Source: Prevotella sp.
GTDB lineage: Bacteria > Bacteroidota > Bacteroidia > Bacteroidales > Bacteroidaceae
NCBI GenBank assembly: GCA_017476785.1
Contig: JAFUZD010000037.1
Coordinates: forward strand, 1 to 64,000
Reading direction: 5' to 3'
DNA: 64,000 nucleotides
Positions within the stretch are counted from its first letter, which is position 1. Each line of letters opens with the position of its first letter. Of this stretch, positions 8,289-22,000 are shown piece by piece. Below the pieces are notes generated by a model that had not been told where the DNA came from, ran no database searches, and saw only the letters and a list, made by a program, of their open reading frames with translations. The position numbers were made by a program, and so were the translations under genes.

Positions 8289-9710
8289 ATGAGAAACGGA
8301 AAAACTTGTTTTGGCATCATCATCGGAACCCGTGCCTACTTCAACTCCGAACTGGCACGCGATGTACGCAAGCAACTGCTGAAGACCATCGAGGACGAGG
8401 GCTTCGAGTACGTCATCCTGCCCGAAGACGCCACGCCCACCGGCAGCAGCAGTATCGAGACCCGCGAAGACGGCCTGAAAGTGGCAGCCCAGTTCCGCGC
8501 CCACCGCGACGAAATCGACGGCATCATCGTATCGCTGCCTAACTTCGGCTTTGAAATCGGTATCATCAACGCCATCAACGACGCTGAGCTCAACGTGCCC
8601 ATCCTCGTGCAGGCCTGCGACGACGAGAATGACAAAGTGGACCTCGACAGCCGCCGCGACGCCTTCTGCGGAAAGATTTCGGTGTGCAACAATCTCTACC
8701 AATACGGCATCCCCTTCACCGACACCACGCTCCACACCTATTCTATATATAGCCCGCTGCTGGCACAGGACCTGCGCAAGTTTGCCGCCGTATGCCGCGT
8801 CGTCAACGGACTGCGCCACGCCCGCATCGGTCAGATTGGCACGCGCCCGCTGGGTTTCAACACCTGTCGCGCGTCGGAGAAGCTGCTGCAGCGCAGCGGC
8901 ATCACGGTGGTGCCGGCCGACCTGAGCGAGATACTCTACGCCGCCCAGAAGATTGCGGACGACGACCCGAAGTTCATCGCAATGTGCGAGCGCACGTGCA
9001 ACTATGCCGAAGTGCCCGAGAACTATCGCGAGAAGCTGGGCCTGCAAGCCAAGTTCAGCGTGGCCGTGGAGAACTGGATTGAAGCCAACGACGTGCAGGC
9101 GGTGGCCATCCAGTGCTGGGACTCGCTGGAGCAGAACTACGGCTGCGCCCCCTGCGTGACGATGTCGATGCTGGGCGACAAGCTGATTCCCGCCGCTTGC
9201 GAGACCGACCTCGCCGGTGCCGTGTCGATGTATGCCCTGACACTGGCCTCGGGTAAGGCGTCGGCACTGCTCGACTGGAACAACAACTTCGCCGAGGACC
9301 GCAACAAGTGCGTCTGCACTCACTGCGGCAACTACCCCAAGTCATTCGTCCAGAACAACCTCAAGCTGGGGCCGCTGGGTGTGCTCGGCCGCACGCTGGG
9401 CAAGATCAACACCTTCGGTGCCGTCTATGCTAAGGTGACGGGTGGCCCGTTCACCTTCTTCCGCATCTCGACCGACGACCCGCGCGGCTGCATTAAGGCC
9501 TACCTCGGAAAGGGCGAAATCACCGACGACCCCTACGGAATGGATGGATGCATCGCCGTAACGAAAGTGGACAACCTGCAGCAGCTGATGAAATACATCT
9601 GCAAGAACGGCTTCGAGCACCACGTGGCAATGGTACGCACCGACGTGGTGGAAATCCTCGAAGAGGCCGTCAACACCTACCTCGGCTGGGACTTGCACGT
9701 ACACGAGTAG
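8289..9710 (+). CDS. apsI: L-fucose/L-arabinose isomerase family protein; possible D-apiose isomerase
   Basis: 473 aa, cytoplasmic aldose-ketose isomerase of the fucose/arabinose isomerase fold. Seen: N-terminal Rossmann-like region with IDGIIVSLPNFG, a central IQCWDSLEQNYGCAPCVTMS segment with a conserved acidic residue, the acidic pair region ACETDLAGAVSMYAL, and a Cys/His-rich CVCTHCGNYPKS loop. It differs from canonical FucI (also in the window at 30051) and from AraA, so it acts on another aldose. It follows the kinase by 40 bp and is the last gene before a terminator. In the apiose pathway the missing step is D-apiose to D-apulose, which this gene would supply. The symbol is given on that pathway logic, with less certainty than the family. 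Confidence 0.62.
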   Translation: MRNGKTCFGIIIGTRAYFNSELARDVRKQLLKTIEDEGFEYVILPEDATPTGSSSIETREDGLKVAAQFRAHRDEIDGIIVSLPNFGFEIGIINAINDAELNVPILVQACDDENDKVDLDSRRDAFCGKISVCNNLYQYGIPFTDTTLHTYSIYSPLLAQDLRKFAAVCRVVNGLRHARIGQIGTRPLGFNTCRASEKLLQRSGITVVPADLSEILYAAQKIADDDPKFIAMCERTCNYAEVPENYREKLGLQAKFSVAVENWIEANDVQAVAIQCWDSLEQNYGCAPCVTMSMLGDKLIPAACETDLAGAVSMYALTLASGKASALLDWNNNFAEDRNKCVCTHCGNYPKSFVQNNLKLGPLGVLGRTLGKINTFGAVYAKVTGGPFTFFRISTDDPRGCIKAYLGKGEITDDPYGMDGCIAVTKVDNLQQLMKYICKNGFEHHVAMVRTDVVEILEEAVNTYLGWDLHVHE

Positions 9711-9737
9711 TCCCCCGTCCGTTCCCATCCCATCATC

Positions 9738-9767
9738 CGGGCAGCCCTTGCGGGTTGCCCGTTTTTT
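9738..9767 (+). terminator. Rho-independent terminator of the apt/aps operon
   Basis: CGGGCAGCCC (9738-9747) pairs with GGGTTGCCCG (9752-9761) with one G-U wobble and a 4-nt loop, followed by T6. Confidence 0.88.
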
Positions 9768-9826
9768 GTACCCATACGTCCAATGGGACCAACGGGAAAG
9801 GATGCCACAATTTCATTGGCCGTTTG

Positions 9827-9857
9827 TTGGTAGTGTCGGGGGGATTTCGTACCTTTG
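9827..9857 (+). promoter_or_regulatory. Promoter of the sensor kinase gene
   Basis: TTG at 9827-9829 and TACCTTTG at 9850-9857 with 20 nt between fit the Bacteroidota -33/-7 pattern; the coding start follows 21 nt after the -7 element. Confidence 0.7.
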
Positions 9858-9878
9858 TAGCCAACAAATGAATGACAG

Positions 9879-12835
<2,957 letters not shown>

Positions 12836-12847
12836 ATACCCAATACG

Positions 12848-15196
12848 ATGAAAACCAAAAAGCTACTAATGGCCACTGTACTGGCCGCAATGACTGCAAC
12901 ATCAATGAATGCACAACCCAAACTGCGCGCCGACAACATCGACGAGGTGCTGGCCGCAATGACACTCGAAGAGAAAGCCCAGCTGCTCGTGGGCGGTGGT
13001 AACGACAGCTTCGTAGGCAGCGGCGCTATGCTGGGCCACCAGACGAAGCTCGTGGCCGGTGCTGCCGGCACCACGGTAGAGATTGAACGGCTGGGCATAC
13101 CCGCCACAGTCGTGTCCGACGGCCCTGCCGGCGTGCACATCGATGCCCACCGCGAGGGCACCGACCAGACCTTCTTCGCCACGGGCTTCCCCGTGGGCAC
13201 GTGCCTCGCCTCAACGTGGAACACCGAGCTGGTGCACCAAGTGGGCGAAGCCATCGGCAACGAGACGCTCGAGTATGGCTGCGACGTCATCCTCGGACCG
13301 GGAATGAACCTGCACCGCTCGCCCCTCTGCGGCCGCAACTTTGAATACTACTCAGAGGACCCCTTCGTCACGGGACTCATCGGAACGGCCGTCACGCTGG
13401 GCATCCAGAGTCAGGGCGTGGGCGTCAGTGCCAAGCACTTTGCCGTCAACTCGCAAGAGAACGACCGCACGCGTGTGGACGAGCGACTGTCGCAGCGCGC
13501 CCTGCGCGAGCTCTACCTGCGCGGTTTCGAGATGATGGTACGCCGTGCCGACCCGTGGACGCTGATGTCGTCGTACAACCAGATTAACGGTGAGTTTGCA
13601 CAGGGCAACCACGGTCTGCTGACCTCCATCCTGCGCGACGAGTGGGGCTTTAAGGGAATCGTGATGACCGACTGGATTGGCAAGCGCGCCAAGCTGCCCG
13701 TACGCAACGAGGTACACGCCGGCAACGACCTGATGATGCCGGGCTATCCCGCTCAGGTAGAAGACATTGTTGCCGACGTGAATGCCGGTCGGCTGGACAT
13801 CAAGGACGTGGACCGCAACGTGCGCCGCATTCTGGAATACATCGTCAAGACCCCGCGCTTCAAGGGATATCGCTTCAGCAACCGCCCCGACCTGAAGGCT
13901 CACGCCGCCATTACGCGCCAGAGCTCGACCGAGGGAATGGTGCTGCTGAAGAACGACAACCAGACGCTGCCCATCCGCGACCTGAAGACGGTGGCCCTCT
14001 TCGGTGTCAACAGCTACGACTTCCTGAGCGGCGGACTGGGTTCGGGAGCCGTCAATGTGCCCTACGTCGTGGATATGGTCACCGGTCTGAAGAACATCGG
14101 CGTAAGCACTACGCCCCAGTTGACCGAGATCTACAAGAACTACGTGGCCTACGCAAAGGCCAAGCTGAAGGCCGACAAGAACCCGATGATGTGGTTCCTC
14201 GACCAAGGCCAGCCCAAGCTCGAGGAGATTGAGATTACCGACCGCTGCGTGCAGCACGAGCTGCCCAGTGCCGACGCCGCCATCATCACCATCGGCCGTC
14301 AGGCCGGCGAGGGCATCGACCGCGCCATCGAGGGTGAGTTCAACCTCTCGCAGCGCGAGCAGGATATGATATTCCGCGTCAGCGATGCCTTCCGCGCTGC
14401 CGGCAAGCCCGTCATCGTCATCATCAACAGCGGCTCGGTCATCGAGACGGCCAGCTGGCGCGACCGTGCGGACGCTATCCTCTGTGCTTGGCAGCCGGGC
14501 GAGGAGGGTGGCAACTCCGTGGCCGACGTGCTCACGGGAAAGGCCAACCCCAGCGGCAAGCTCACGATGACGTGGCCCATCTCCGTCACCGACCACCCCT
14601 CTACCAAGAACTTCCCGCAGGATCCCGATATGTACACCTACCGCACGATGCAGGACTGGGCACAGGGTATTCCCGGCGTAGACTATACCAACCACGAGGA
14701 AGACATCTACGTGGGCTATCGCTACTTCGACTCGTTCGAGCGCCCCGTGGCCTATCCCTTCGGCTACGGACTGAGCTACACCACCTTCGACTTTGCCAAA
14801 CCTACGGCCAAGCTGAAGGGCGACGTCGTGGAGGTGAGCGTGACGGTGAAGAACACGGGTAGCGTCAGCGGTAAGGAAGTGGCGCAGGTCTACGTGGCTG
14901 CCCCCGCCGGCAAGCTGGAGAAACCCTCGCACGAGCTGAAGGCCTTTGCCAAGACGCGCGAGCTGCAGCCCGGCGAGAGCCAGACGCTGGTGATGACCAT
15001 CCAGAAGCGCGACCTCGCCTCGTTCGACGAGCAGCATTCGCAGTGGCTGGCCGAGGCCGGTGTCTACACCTTCGAAGTGGGCTCCTCGAGCCGCGACATC
15101 AAAGGCACCGCCACGCTGAAGCTGACGGAATACACCGAGCAAGTGAACAATGTAATGGCTCCGCAGGCCGGGCTGAAGCTACTGAAACGCCAGTAA
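12848..15196 (+). CDS. GH3 family beta-glycosidase
   Basis: 782 aa, signal peptide ending SMNAQ. Seen: GH3 N-terminal barrel with DGPAGVHID, the KHFAVNSQENDR motif and the nucleophile Asp in IVMTDWIG (~274); the alpha/beta sandwich domain with LLKNDNQTLPI and INSGSVIE; and a C-terminal fibronectin-III-like domain (VSVTVKNTGSVSGKEVAQVY). It cleaves terminal beta-linked sugars in the periplasm; beta-glucosidase or beta-xylosidase activity cannot be told apart from sequence alone. The gene order esterase, GH3, GH67, GH35 suggests action on xylo-oligosaccharides or xyloglucan. Confidence 0.9.
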   Translation: MKTKKLLMATVLAAMTATSMNAQPKLRADNIDEVLAAMTLEEKAQLLVGGGNDSFVGSGAMLGHQTKLVAGAAGTTVEIERLGIPATVVSDGPAGVHIDAHREGTDQTFFATGFPVGTCLASTWNTELVHQVGEAIGNETLEYGCDVILGPGMNLHRSPLCGRNFEYYSEDPFVTGLIGTAVTLGIQSQGVGVSAKHFAVNSQENDRTRVDERLSQRALRELYLRGFEMMVRRADPWTLMSSYNQINGEFAQGNHGLLTSILRDEWGFKGIVMTDWIGKRAKLPVRNEVHAGNDLMMPGYPAQVEDIVADVNAGRLDIKDVDRNVRRILEYIVKTPRFKGYRFSNRPDLKAHAAITRQSSTEGMVLLKNDNQTLPIRDLKTVALFGVNSYDFLSGGLGSGAVNVPYVVDMVTGLKNIGVSTTPQLTEIYKNYVAYAKAKLKADKNPMMWFLDQGQPKLEEIEITDRCVQHELPSADAAIITIGRQAGEGIDRAIEGEFNLSQREQDMIFRVSDAFRAAGKPVIVIINSGSVIETASWRDRADAILCAWQPGEEGGNSVADVLTGKANPSGKLTMTWPISVTDHPSTKNFPQDPDMYTYRTMQDWAQGIPGVDYTNHEEDIYVGYRYFDSFERPVAYPFGYGLSYTTFDFAKPTAKLKGDVVEVSVTVKNTGSVSGKEVAQVYVAAPAGKLEKPSHELKAFAKTRELQPGESQTLVMTIQKRDLASFDEQHSQWLAEAGVYTFEVGSSSRDIKGTATLKLTEYTEQVNNVMAPQAGLKLLKRQ

Positions 15197-15238
15197 TCCA
15201 CCACGCTGGGGCACTCGTTGTTTCGCTTCGGGTGCCCC

Positions 15239-15331
15239 GGAGTGTTTCTCCGAAGGCCGCGGAGCATTACTCCGAAGGCCGCGGAGCATCGCTCCAGAGG
15301 CTGCGGAGCATCACTCCGGAGACTGTGGAAC
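15239..15331. repeat. 22-bp GGAG...CTCC repeat array (copy 1)
   Basis: GGAG (or GGAA in the last unit) recurs at 15239, 15261, 15283, 15305 and 15327, exactly 22 bp apart. Each unit is a small inverted repeat such as GGAGCATTACTCC with GGCCGC or GGCTGC spacers, so each can form a short hairpin. The array ends 15 bp before the GH67 start. A second array of the same unit lies at 62733, also just before a hydrolase gene. Confidence 0.88.
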
Positions 15332-15345
15332 AATCCCCATAAGCT

Positions 15346-17259
15346 ATGAAACGACTCTTATTCTCACTTACACTCAGCCTCGCGGCAGCCTGTCTGCACG
15401 CCGAGGACGGCCACCGGCTGTGGCTGCGCTACGACACGCTGAAGAGCGCAAAGGTCGTCTGCCGTCACCACTCGCCTACCACCGACATCGCAGCCCGCGA
15501 GCTCCGTCTGTTCTCGCGCAGCCGCAAAGTAGTCCTCAAGACCAATCCGTCGCTGCCCGACGACGAGGGCTTCACCCTCACCCGCACTGCCGACGGCACC
15601 GCCACGCTGACGGCGCGCCGCGACATCGGCCTGCTCTACGGTGCCTACCGCCTGCTGGCCGCAGAGCACAGCGCCCCGGCTGGCAGCACCGCTGCGACAC
15701 TGCCGCCGCAGCACGACGCCCCGCAGTTCCGCCTGCGCCTGCTCAACCACTGGGACAATCTGGACGGAAGCATCGAGCGCGGCTATGCCGGCGAGAGCAT
15801 CTTCAGCTGGTTCCACCTCGACCGCCAGCTCATCACCGAGTATGCCCGCGCCAACGCCTCGATAGGCATCAACGGCAGCGTGCTCAACAATGTCAATGCC
15901 TCGCCCAAGATGCTGACCACCCCCTACCTGAAGGAGGTGCAGACCATTGCCAGCATCCTGCGCCCTTATGGCATCCGCGTCTATCTGTCCATCAACTTCG
16001 CCAGCCCGATGGCACTCGGCGACACCCCCACGGCCGACCCGCTCGACCCCGCCGTGCAGGCGTGGTGGCAGCGTAAGGCAAAGGAGATATACCAGCTGAT
16101 ACCCGACTTCGGCGGCTTCCTCGTCAAGGCCAACAGCGAGGGACAGCCCGGCCCGGGCGACTACCGCCGCTCCCACGCCGACGGTGCCAATATGCTGGCC
16201 GACGCCTTGCAGCCCTACGGCGGCATCGTGATGTGGCGCTGCTTCGTCTATGGCGCCAACCACAAAGGCGAGGACCGCGTGATGCAGGCCGTCTCGGAGT
16301 TCAAGCCGCTGGACGGTCAGTTCCGCCCCAACGTCATCCTGCAGACCAAGAACGGGCCGCTCGACTTCCAGCCGCGCGAGCCTTACAGCCCCGTCTTCGA
16401 CCAGATACGACTGACGCCCAATATGGCCGAGCTGCAGATTACGCAGGAGTACACCGGCCAGTCGCGCCATTTGGTCTATCTGGCACCGATGTGGCAGGAG
16501 TTCTTCCAGTACGTCAGCCCCGACTCGCTCAGCGGCATTGCCGGCGTGGCCAACATCGGGCTCGACCGCAACTGGTGCGGCCACCACTTCTCGCAGGCCA
16601 ACTGGTATGCCTTCGGACGGCTGGCGTGGAATCCGCGCCTGACCTCCGACGCCATTGCCGACGAGTGGCTGCGCCTCACGTTCAGTCTTGATTCCCCATC
16701 CTCAACCCTCCACGCTCAGCTAAGACAGCTGATGCTGCAGAGCCGCGAGGCCTGCGTGGACTATATGATGCCGCTCGGCCTGCACCACATCTTCAAGTTC
16801 GACCACCATTACGGCCCCGAGCCCGACGGATTCAAAGCCGACTATCCGCTGGAGTGGTGCCCGGTGTACTACCATCAGGCCGACACGGCCGGCATCGGCT
16901 TCGACCGCTCCGACGCGGGCACGGGTGCCGTCAGTCAGTATCGCGAGCCCTACCACACCTTATATAATAATATAGCCACCTGTCCCGAGGAGCTGCTGCT
17001 GTGGTTCCACCACGTACCGTGGACCCACCGGATGCAGAGCGGCCGCACGCTCTGGGAGGAGCTGCAGGCCCGCTATCGCCGCGGCGTCAGCTTCGTGGAG
17101 CAGATGGCCGCCTACTGGCACAGCGAGGCGCGCCCCTACGTCGATGCGCAGCGCTGGCAGGAGGTGGACGGGCGGCTGCAGCAGCAGGTGACCGATGCCC
17201 GCGAGTGGCGCGACGTCTGCCTGCGCTACTTCGGCCGTTTTGCCGAGCCGCAGCCCTGA
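15346..17259 (+). CDS. GH67 alpha-glucuronidase
   Basis: 637 aa, signal peptide ending LHAED. Removes (4-O-methyl-)glucuronic acid from the ends of xylo-oligosaccharides. Seen: an N-terminal domain with ARRDIGLLYGAYRLL; the central barrel with GGFLVKANSEGQPGPGDYRR holding the catalytic acid Glu (~264) and HADGANMLADAL; the base pair Asp in NGPLDFQPREPYSP (~340) and Glu in AELQITQEYTG (~366); and the C-terminal GH67 domain ending near MQSGRTLWEELQARYRRGV. All catalytic motifs are intact. It is followed after 39 bp by a GH35-like gene. Confidence 0.93.
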   Translation: MKRLLFSLTLSLAAACLHAEDGHRLWLRYDTLKSAKVVCRHHSPTTDIAARELRLFSRSRKVVLKTNPSLPDDEGFTLTRTADGTATLTARRDIGLLYGAYRLLAAEHSAPAGSTAATLPPQHDAPQFRLRLLNHWDNLDGSIERGYAGESIFSWFHLDRQLITEYARANASIGINGSVLNNVNASPKMLTTPYLKEVQTIASILRPYGIRVYLSINFASPMALGDTPTADPLDPAVQAWWQRKAKEIYQLIPDFGGFLVKANSEGQPGPGDYRRSHADGANMLADALQPYGGIVMWRCFVYGANHKGEDRVMQAVSEFKPLDGQFRPNVILQTKNGPLDFQPREPYSPVFDQIRLTPNMAELQITQEYTGQSRHLVYLAPMWQEFFQYVSPDSLSGIAGVANIGLDRNWCGHHFSQANWYAFGRLAWNPRLTSDAIADEWLRLTFSLDSPSSTLHAQLRQLMLQSREACVDYMMPLGLHHIFKFDHHYGPEPDGFKADYPLEWCPVYYHQADTAGIGFDRSDAGTGAVSQYREPYHTLYNNIATCPEELLLWFHHVPWTHRMQSGRTLWEELQARYRRGVSFVEQMAAYWHSEARPYVDAQRWQEVDGRLQQQVTDAREWRDVCLRYFGRFAEPQP

Positions 17260-17298
17260 GCCCATCCGTTTTATTCAACCTAAAAGACAAAGACAGCA

Positions 17299-18966
17299 AT
17301 GAGACATTTCACGCTATCCATCCTACTGTTCCTCACCGCCATCGCCGCCCGCGCCCAGCAGCAACAGAGCGAGCGGATGTTCATCCTCGGCGGTGAGCTG
17401 AGCAACTCGGCCGCCACCAGCACGGCCGACATCGACGAGGTGATGCCGCGGATGCGCGCGCTGGGCCTCAACACGGTGCTGGTGCCCGCCTACTGGGAGT
17501 TTCTGGAGCCACAGGAGGGCCACTTCGACTATACGCTCATCGACCGCACCATCGAACAGGCCCGGCAGAACGGGCTGAAGGTGGTGTTCCTCTGGTTCGG
17601 TGCGTGGAAGAACTCTATGTCGTGCTACGCCCCGCTGTGGTTCAAGCAAGACACGCGCCGCTTCCCCCGCGCGCAGACTGCCGAGGGCAAGCCGCTGGAG
17701 ATAGCCAGCTGCTTCAGCACGGAGGTGCTGCGGACCGACCAGCGTGCCTTCGAGATGCTGATTCGGCGCATCGCAGAGCGCGGGCAGGACGTGGTGACGA
17801 TGGTGCAGGTAGAGAACGAGATTGGTATGCTCGAGGACGCCCGCGACCACGCCCCACTGGCCGAAAAGGAATATAAGAAAGGCGTGCCGACGGAGTTGGT
17901 GCACTATCTTCAGTCCAATGCCGCCACCCTGCACCCGTGGCTGCAGGCCCGCCTGCAGCGCGGAGCACTGGCCAAGAAGCAACCGGCGTGGACGGCCGTC
18001 TTCGGCGACGACCTCTACACCGACGAGATTTTTATGGCTTACAGCTATGCCCGCTACGTGGAGCAGCTCTGCCAGACCGCCCGCCGCCACACGCAGCTGC
18101 CGCTCTATGTCAATGCGGCGATGAACAGCCGCGGCCGCCGTCCCGGCCAGTATCCCTCGGCCGGACCGCTGGCCCACCTCATCGACCTGTGGCACGCCGG
18201 GGCACCCACGCTGGCAATGCTCTCGCCCGACATCTACGACACGGGCTTCAAAGGCTGGGCGGCGCAGTATGCCCTGCCCAACAACCGCCTGTTCATCCCC
18301 GAGAGCCGTTGCTGCCTGAACAGTGGCGTGCGCTCACTCTATGCCTTCGGCGAGCACCACGCGCTGGGCTTCTCGCCCTTCGCCATCGACCACGCCTCTT
18401 CTGCCGAAACGGCCTCTGTCACCGCTGCCTACGGCCTGCTGCGGCAACTGGAGCCGTATGTCTCGAGGGGCGACGTCGCCTCGTGGGGTCTGCTGTTCGA
18501 CCAGCAGGATAAGGACCGCATCATCACCGACGGCGACCTCGTCCTGACCGCCCGCCACAACTTCACGCTGCCGTGGGACCCGCGGGCTACTGACGGCTCT
18601 GAGTGGCCCGAAGGAGGCGGCATCATCGTCCGGCTGCAGCCGAACGAATACCTCATTGCCGGCAGCGGCCTCGTCGTCTCGTTCGCCACGCGCACCGAGA
18701 AGCAGCAGGAGCAGCAGCGCACGCTGGGCGAAGATGGTTTCGTGGCGGTTGGCGACACCCTCCACAACACACCCTCCACCATCCACCATCCAGCCTTCAA
18801 AGGCAAGCGCGCCGGCATCGGCTTCGTCGACCAAGTGCGCATCGGCAGCGACGGGCAGTTGCAGTTCGTCCGCCGCGACAACGGCGACCAAGACCATCAG
18901 GGACGCCACGCCCGCATCGGCGTGGGCGAATGGAAAATACTGCACGTCAAGCTCTACGAGTATTGA
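17299..18966 (+). CDS. GH35-like beta-galactosidase with DUF5597-type C-terminus
   Basis: 555 aa, signal peptide ending ARAQQQ. Seen: a barrel with FILGGELSNSAA, LNTVLVPAYWEFLEPQEG and GLKVVFLWFGAWKN; acid/base Glu in VQVENEIG (~173); nucleophile Glu in RLFIPESRC (~334); and a C-terminal beta domain of the kind annotated DUF5597. Such enzymes occur in Bacteroidetes xylan and hemicellulose loci, where they remove terminal galactose (or L-galactose/arabinopyranose-like) units. The exact sugar cannot be decided from sequence. Ordinary low-complexity codons occur near 18765-18790. Confidence 0.82.
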   Translation: MRHFTLSILLFLTAIAARAQQQQSERMFILGGELSNSAATSTADIDEVMPRMRALGLNTVLVPAYWEFLEPQEGHFDYTLIDRTIEQARQNGLKVVFLWFGAWKNSMSCYAPLWFKQDTRRFPRAQTAEGKPLEIASCFSTEVLRTDQRAFEMLIRRIAERGQDVVTMVQVENEIGMLEDARDHAPLAEKEYKKGVPTELVHYLQSNAATLHPWLQARLQRGALAKKQPAWTAVFGDDLYTDEIFMAYSYARYVEQLCQTARRHTQLPLYVNAAMNSRGRRPGQYPSAGPLAHLIDLWHAGAPTLAMLSPDIYDTGFKGWAAQYALPNNRLFIPESRCCLNSGVRSLYAFGEHHALGFSPFAIDHASSAETASVTAAYGLLRQLEPYVSRGDVASWGLLFDQQDKDRIITDGDLVLTARHNFTLPWDPRATDGSEWPEGGGIIVRLQPNEYLIAGSGLVVSFATRTEKQQEQQRTLGEDGFVAVGDTLHNTPSTIHHPAFKGKRAGIGFVDQVRIGSDGQLQFVRRDNGDQDHQGRHARIGVGEWKILHVKLYEY

Positions 18967-19014
18967 TAGCCACCGCCACGCGGGCACTGCCCGCGAGGCA
19001 CTGCCAAGAGAATA

Positions 19015-19051
19015 GGGCGAGGCCGTTTAGTGACAAAAACGCGCCTCGCCC
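19015..19051 (+). promoter_or_regulatory. GC-rich hairpin upstream of the large fusion gene
   Basis: GGGCGAGGC (19015-19023) pairs with GCCTCGCCC (19043-19051) around a 19-nt loop, without a T-tract. It lies 33 bp before the chosen start at 19084. A smaller GCGGGCA/TGCCCGC hairpin lies just before it. A leader structure is more likely than a terminator. Confidence 0.45.
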
Positions 19052-19083
19052 GTCACATTATATATATTATAACACCCACGGCA

Positions 19084-22000
19084 ATGAACAAGACGCTCTA
19101 TCTGATAATGCTGCTGATGGCCGCCACCTTCGGCACGGCTTCAGCCCAGCACGACGTATTCGTATCCACCTCGTTCCACGAGCCCGCCACCGACGGGCTG
19201 CGCTTCATCTACAGCACCGACGGCTGGCACTGGGACTCCATTCCCGGCACGTGGCTCAAGCCAGAGGTGGGACGCCAGCGCGTGATGCGCGACCCCTCCA
19301 TCATCCGTACGCCCGACGGCGTGTTCCATCTGGTGTGGACCTCGTCGTGGCGAGGCGACCGCGGCTTCGGCTATGCCTCGTCCAAAGACCTGATTCACTG
19401 GTCGGAACAGCGTTTCATCGAGGTAATGACAGACACATCGACCGTCAACGTGTGGGCTCCCGAGCTGTTCTGGGACGACGAGCGGCAGCAGGCCGTCATC
19501 GTATGGGCCTCGTGCATCCCCGGCAAGTTCCCCCGCGGCATTGAGGACGAGAAGAACAACCACCGGCTCTACTACACCACAACGAAGGACTTCCGCACCT
19601 TCAGCCCGGCAAAACTGCTCATCGACCCGGGCTTCAGCTGCATCGACGCCACACTGGTGAAGCGCGGACGGCGCGACTACGTGATGGTGCTGAAGGACAA
19701 TACACGTCCCGAGCGCGACATTAAGGTGAGCTTCGCCACGTCGCCTTACGGACCGTGGTCGGCTGCCTCGGAGCCTTTTACGGGCAAGATGATGGAAGGA
19801 CCGACGACGGTGAAGGTGCCCGAGGGCTGGCTCATCTACTACGACCGCTACGAGCTGAAGGACTTCGGCGCCCATCTGACCACCGACTTCAAGAGCTTCA
19901 CCGACGTGAGCAAGCGCGTCAGCGTACCGCCACTGCATAAGCACGGCACCATCTTTAAGGCACCCGAGCACATCGTCAACAACCTGCTGCACAACAGCGA
20001 CCGCGTGCACTACACGGGAACGACGCTGAGCAACCCCGAACGCCACGACGGCGGCCTGTCGCCCGTGGTCGGCGTGCACAACATACAGATACTGCGGGCC
20101 AACCGCGAGCACCCCACGGCGGCCAACGGCGGCGGCTGGACCTACAACCACCAGCCGATGATGGCCTACTGGAACGACCGCTTCTACGTGCACTACCTGA
20201 GCGACCCGAGCGACGAGCACGTGCCGCCGTCGCACACGATGATGCAGACCTCGGCCGACGGCTACCACTGGACGGAGCCGCAGGTGCTCTTCCCCGAGCT
20301 GACCGTGCCCGAGGGGTTCCAGAAGCCCGGACGCCCCGAACAAGCCCATAACCTCATAGCCATTATGCACCAGCGCGTGGGCTGGTACGTGGCGAAGGAC
20401 GGCACCCTGCTGGCCATCGGCAATTATGGCGTGGCCTTCGACCGTAAGGACGACCCCAACGACGGCAACGGCATAGGCCGCGTGGTGCGCGAGGTGAAGA
20501 AAGACGGCACGCTGGGCCCCATCTACTTCATCTACTTCAACCACACCTATAAGCAGTACAAGCCCCAATGGCCCTACTATACGAAGGCCGATAAGGCCGT
20601 CAGACGGGCTTGCGAAGAGATTCTGGCCAACCCGCGCTACCGGATGCAATGGGTAGAGGAGGCCGACCGCAACGACCCGCTCATCCCACTGAACAAAGCC
20701 TATAAGGCCTACTGCGACTATACGCTGCCCGACGGACGGCTGGTGGCACTGTGGAAACACGCCCTGACTGCCCTCTCGACCGACGGCGGACAGACGTGGA
20801 GCCAGCCCGTGGAGCGCGCCCGCGGCTTCGTCAACAGCAATGCCAAGATATGGGGACAGCGGCTCAGCGACGGCAGCTACGCCACCATCTACAATCCCTC
20901 GGAATACCGCTGGCCGCTGGGCATCTCGCTCTCGGCCGACGGACTGGAATACCAGACGCTCAACCTCGTGTGTGGCGAGGTTCCCCCGATGCGCTACGGC
21001 GGCAACTACAAGTCGTACGGGCCGCAATACGTGCGCGGCATTCAGGAGGGCAACGGACTGCCGAAGGACAGCGACCTGTGGGTGAGCTACTCAATGAATA
21101 AGGAGGATATGTGGGTGGCACGCATCCCCGTGCCCGTACGTACCGAGGCCATCGGCCACGCCAACGACGACTTCAAAGCCTTCAAGACGCTCAGCGAGCT
21201 GACCGACTGGAACATCTACAGCCCCGTAATGGCACCCGTAGGACTGGCCGACGGCTGGCTGACGCTGACCGACAGCGACCCCTTCGACTATGCCCGCGTA
21301 GAACGCAAGATTCCCGCCTCGCAGGAGCTGCGCGTAGCCTTCGACCTCCGTGCTGCACAGAACGACCACGGCCTGCTGCAGATAGAGTTCCTCGACCATC
21401 AGGGTACGGCCTGCTCGCGCATTGAGCTGACCGCCGACGGCGAGCTGCGCTGCAAAGGCGGTGCCCGCTACGGCGGACTGGGCAAGTACGCGCCCGACTC
21501 GGTTTACCACATCGAAGCCGTGCTCTCGGTGAAGAACCGCCTCATTCAGGTGTTCGTCAACGGCAAGAAAGCCGGCCAGCGGATGTTCTTCGCCCCGGTG
21601 GAAAGCATTGAGCGCGTGATGTTGCGCACCGGCAGCCGCCGCACCTTCCCCGATATCGACACGCCCGCCGACTGGTATGGCACGCTCGACAACGCCGGTG
21701 CCACCGACCCGGCCGCTTCCTATGCCATTGCCAACTTCCGCACGTCGTCGACCGATGCCTCGGCCACGGTCGCCCTCCTGCGCTACGACGACTACCGCCA
21801 CTACGTGGATCACTTCAACACGATGGAGGATGAGAACATCCGGCAGGCCATCCCTAACGCCGATGCGTGGCAGTGGATGACGGAGAACGTACCGCTGTTC
21901 GACTGTCCGCAGCAGGACTTTGAAGAGATGTGGTACTACCGCTGGTGGACGCTGCGCAAGCACATTGAGCAGACACCCGTGGGCTACGCAATGACCGAGT

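Noticed and set aside
13352..15142. Long minus-strand open frame opposite GH3 (likewise 6755-8263, 19141-21027, 26260-28389 and 59661-61292)
   Set aside because: All are His/Val/Ala/Gly-rich mirror frames of confident genes produced by codon bias.
15239..15331. Possible CRISPR array (also 62733-62820, 4825-4882)
   Set aside because: Units are contiguous or separated by constant 5-6-bp spacers; there are no unique 25-40-bp spacers and no cas genes.
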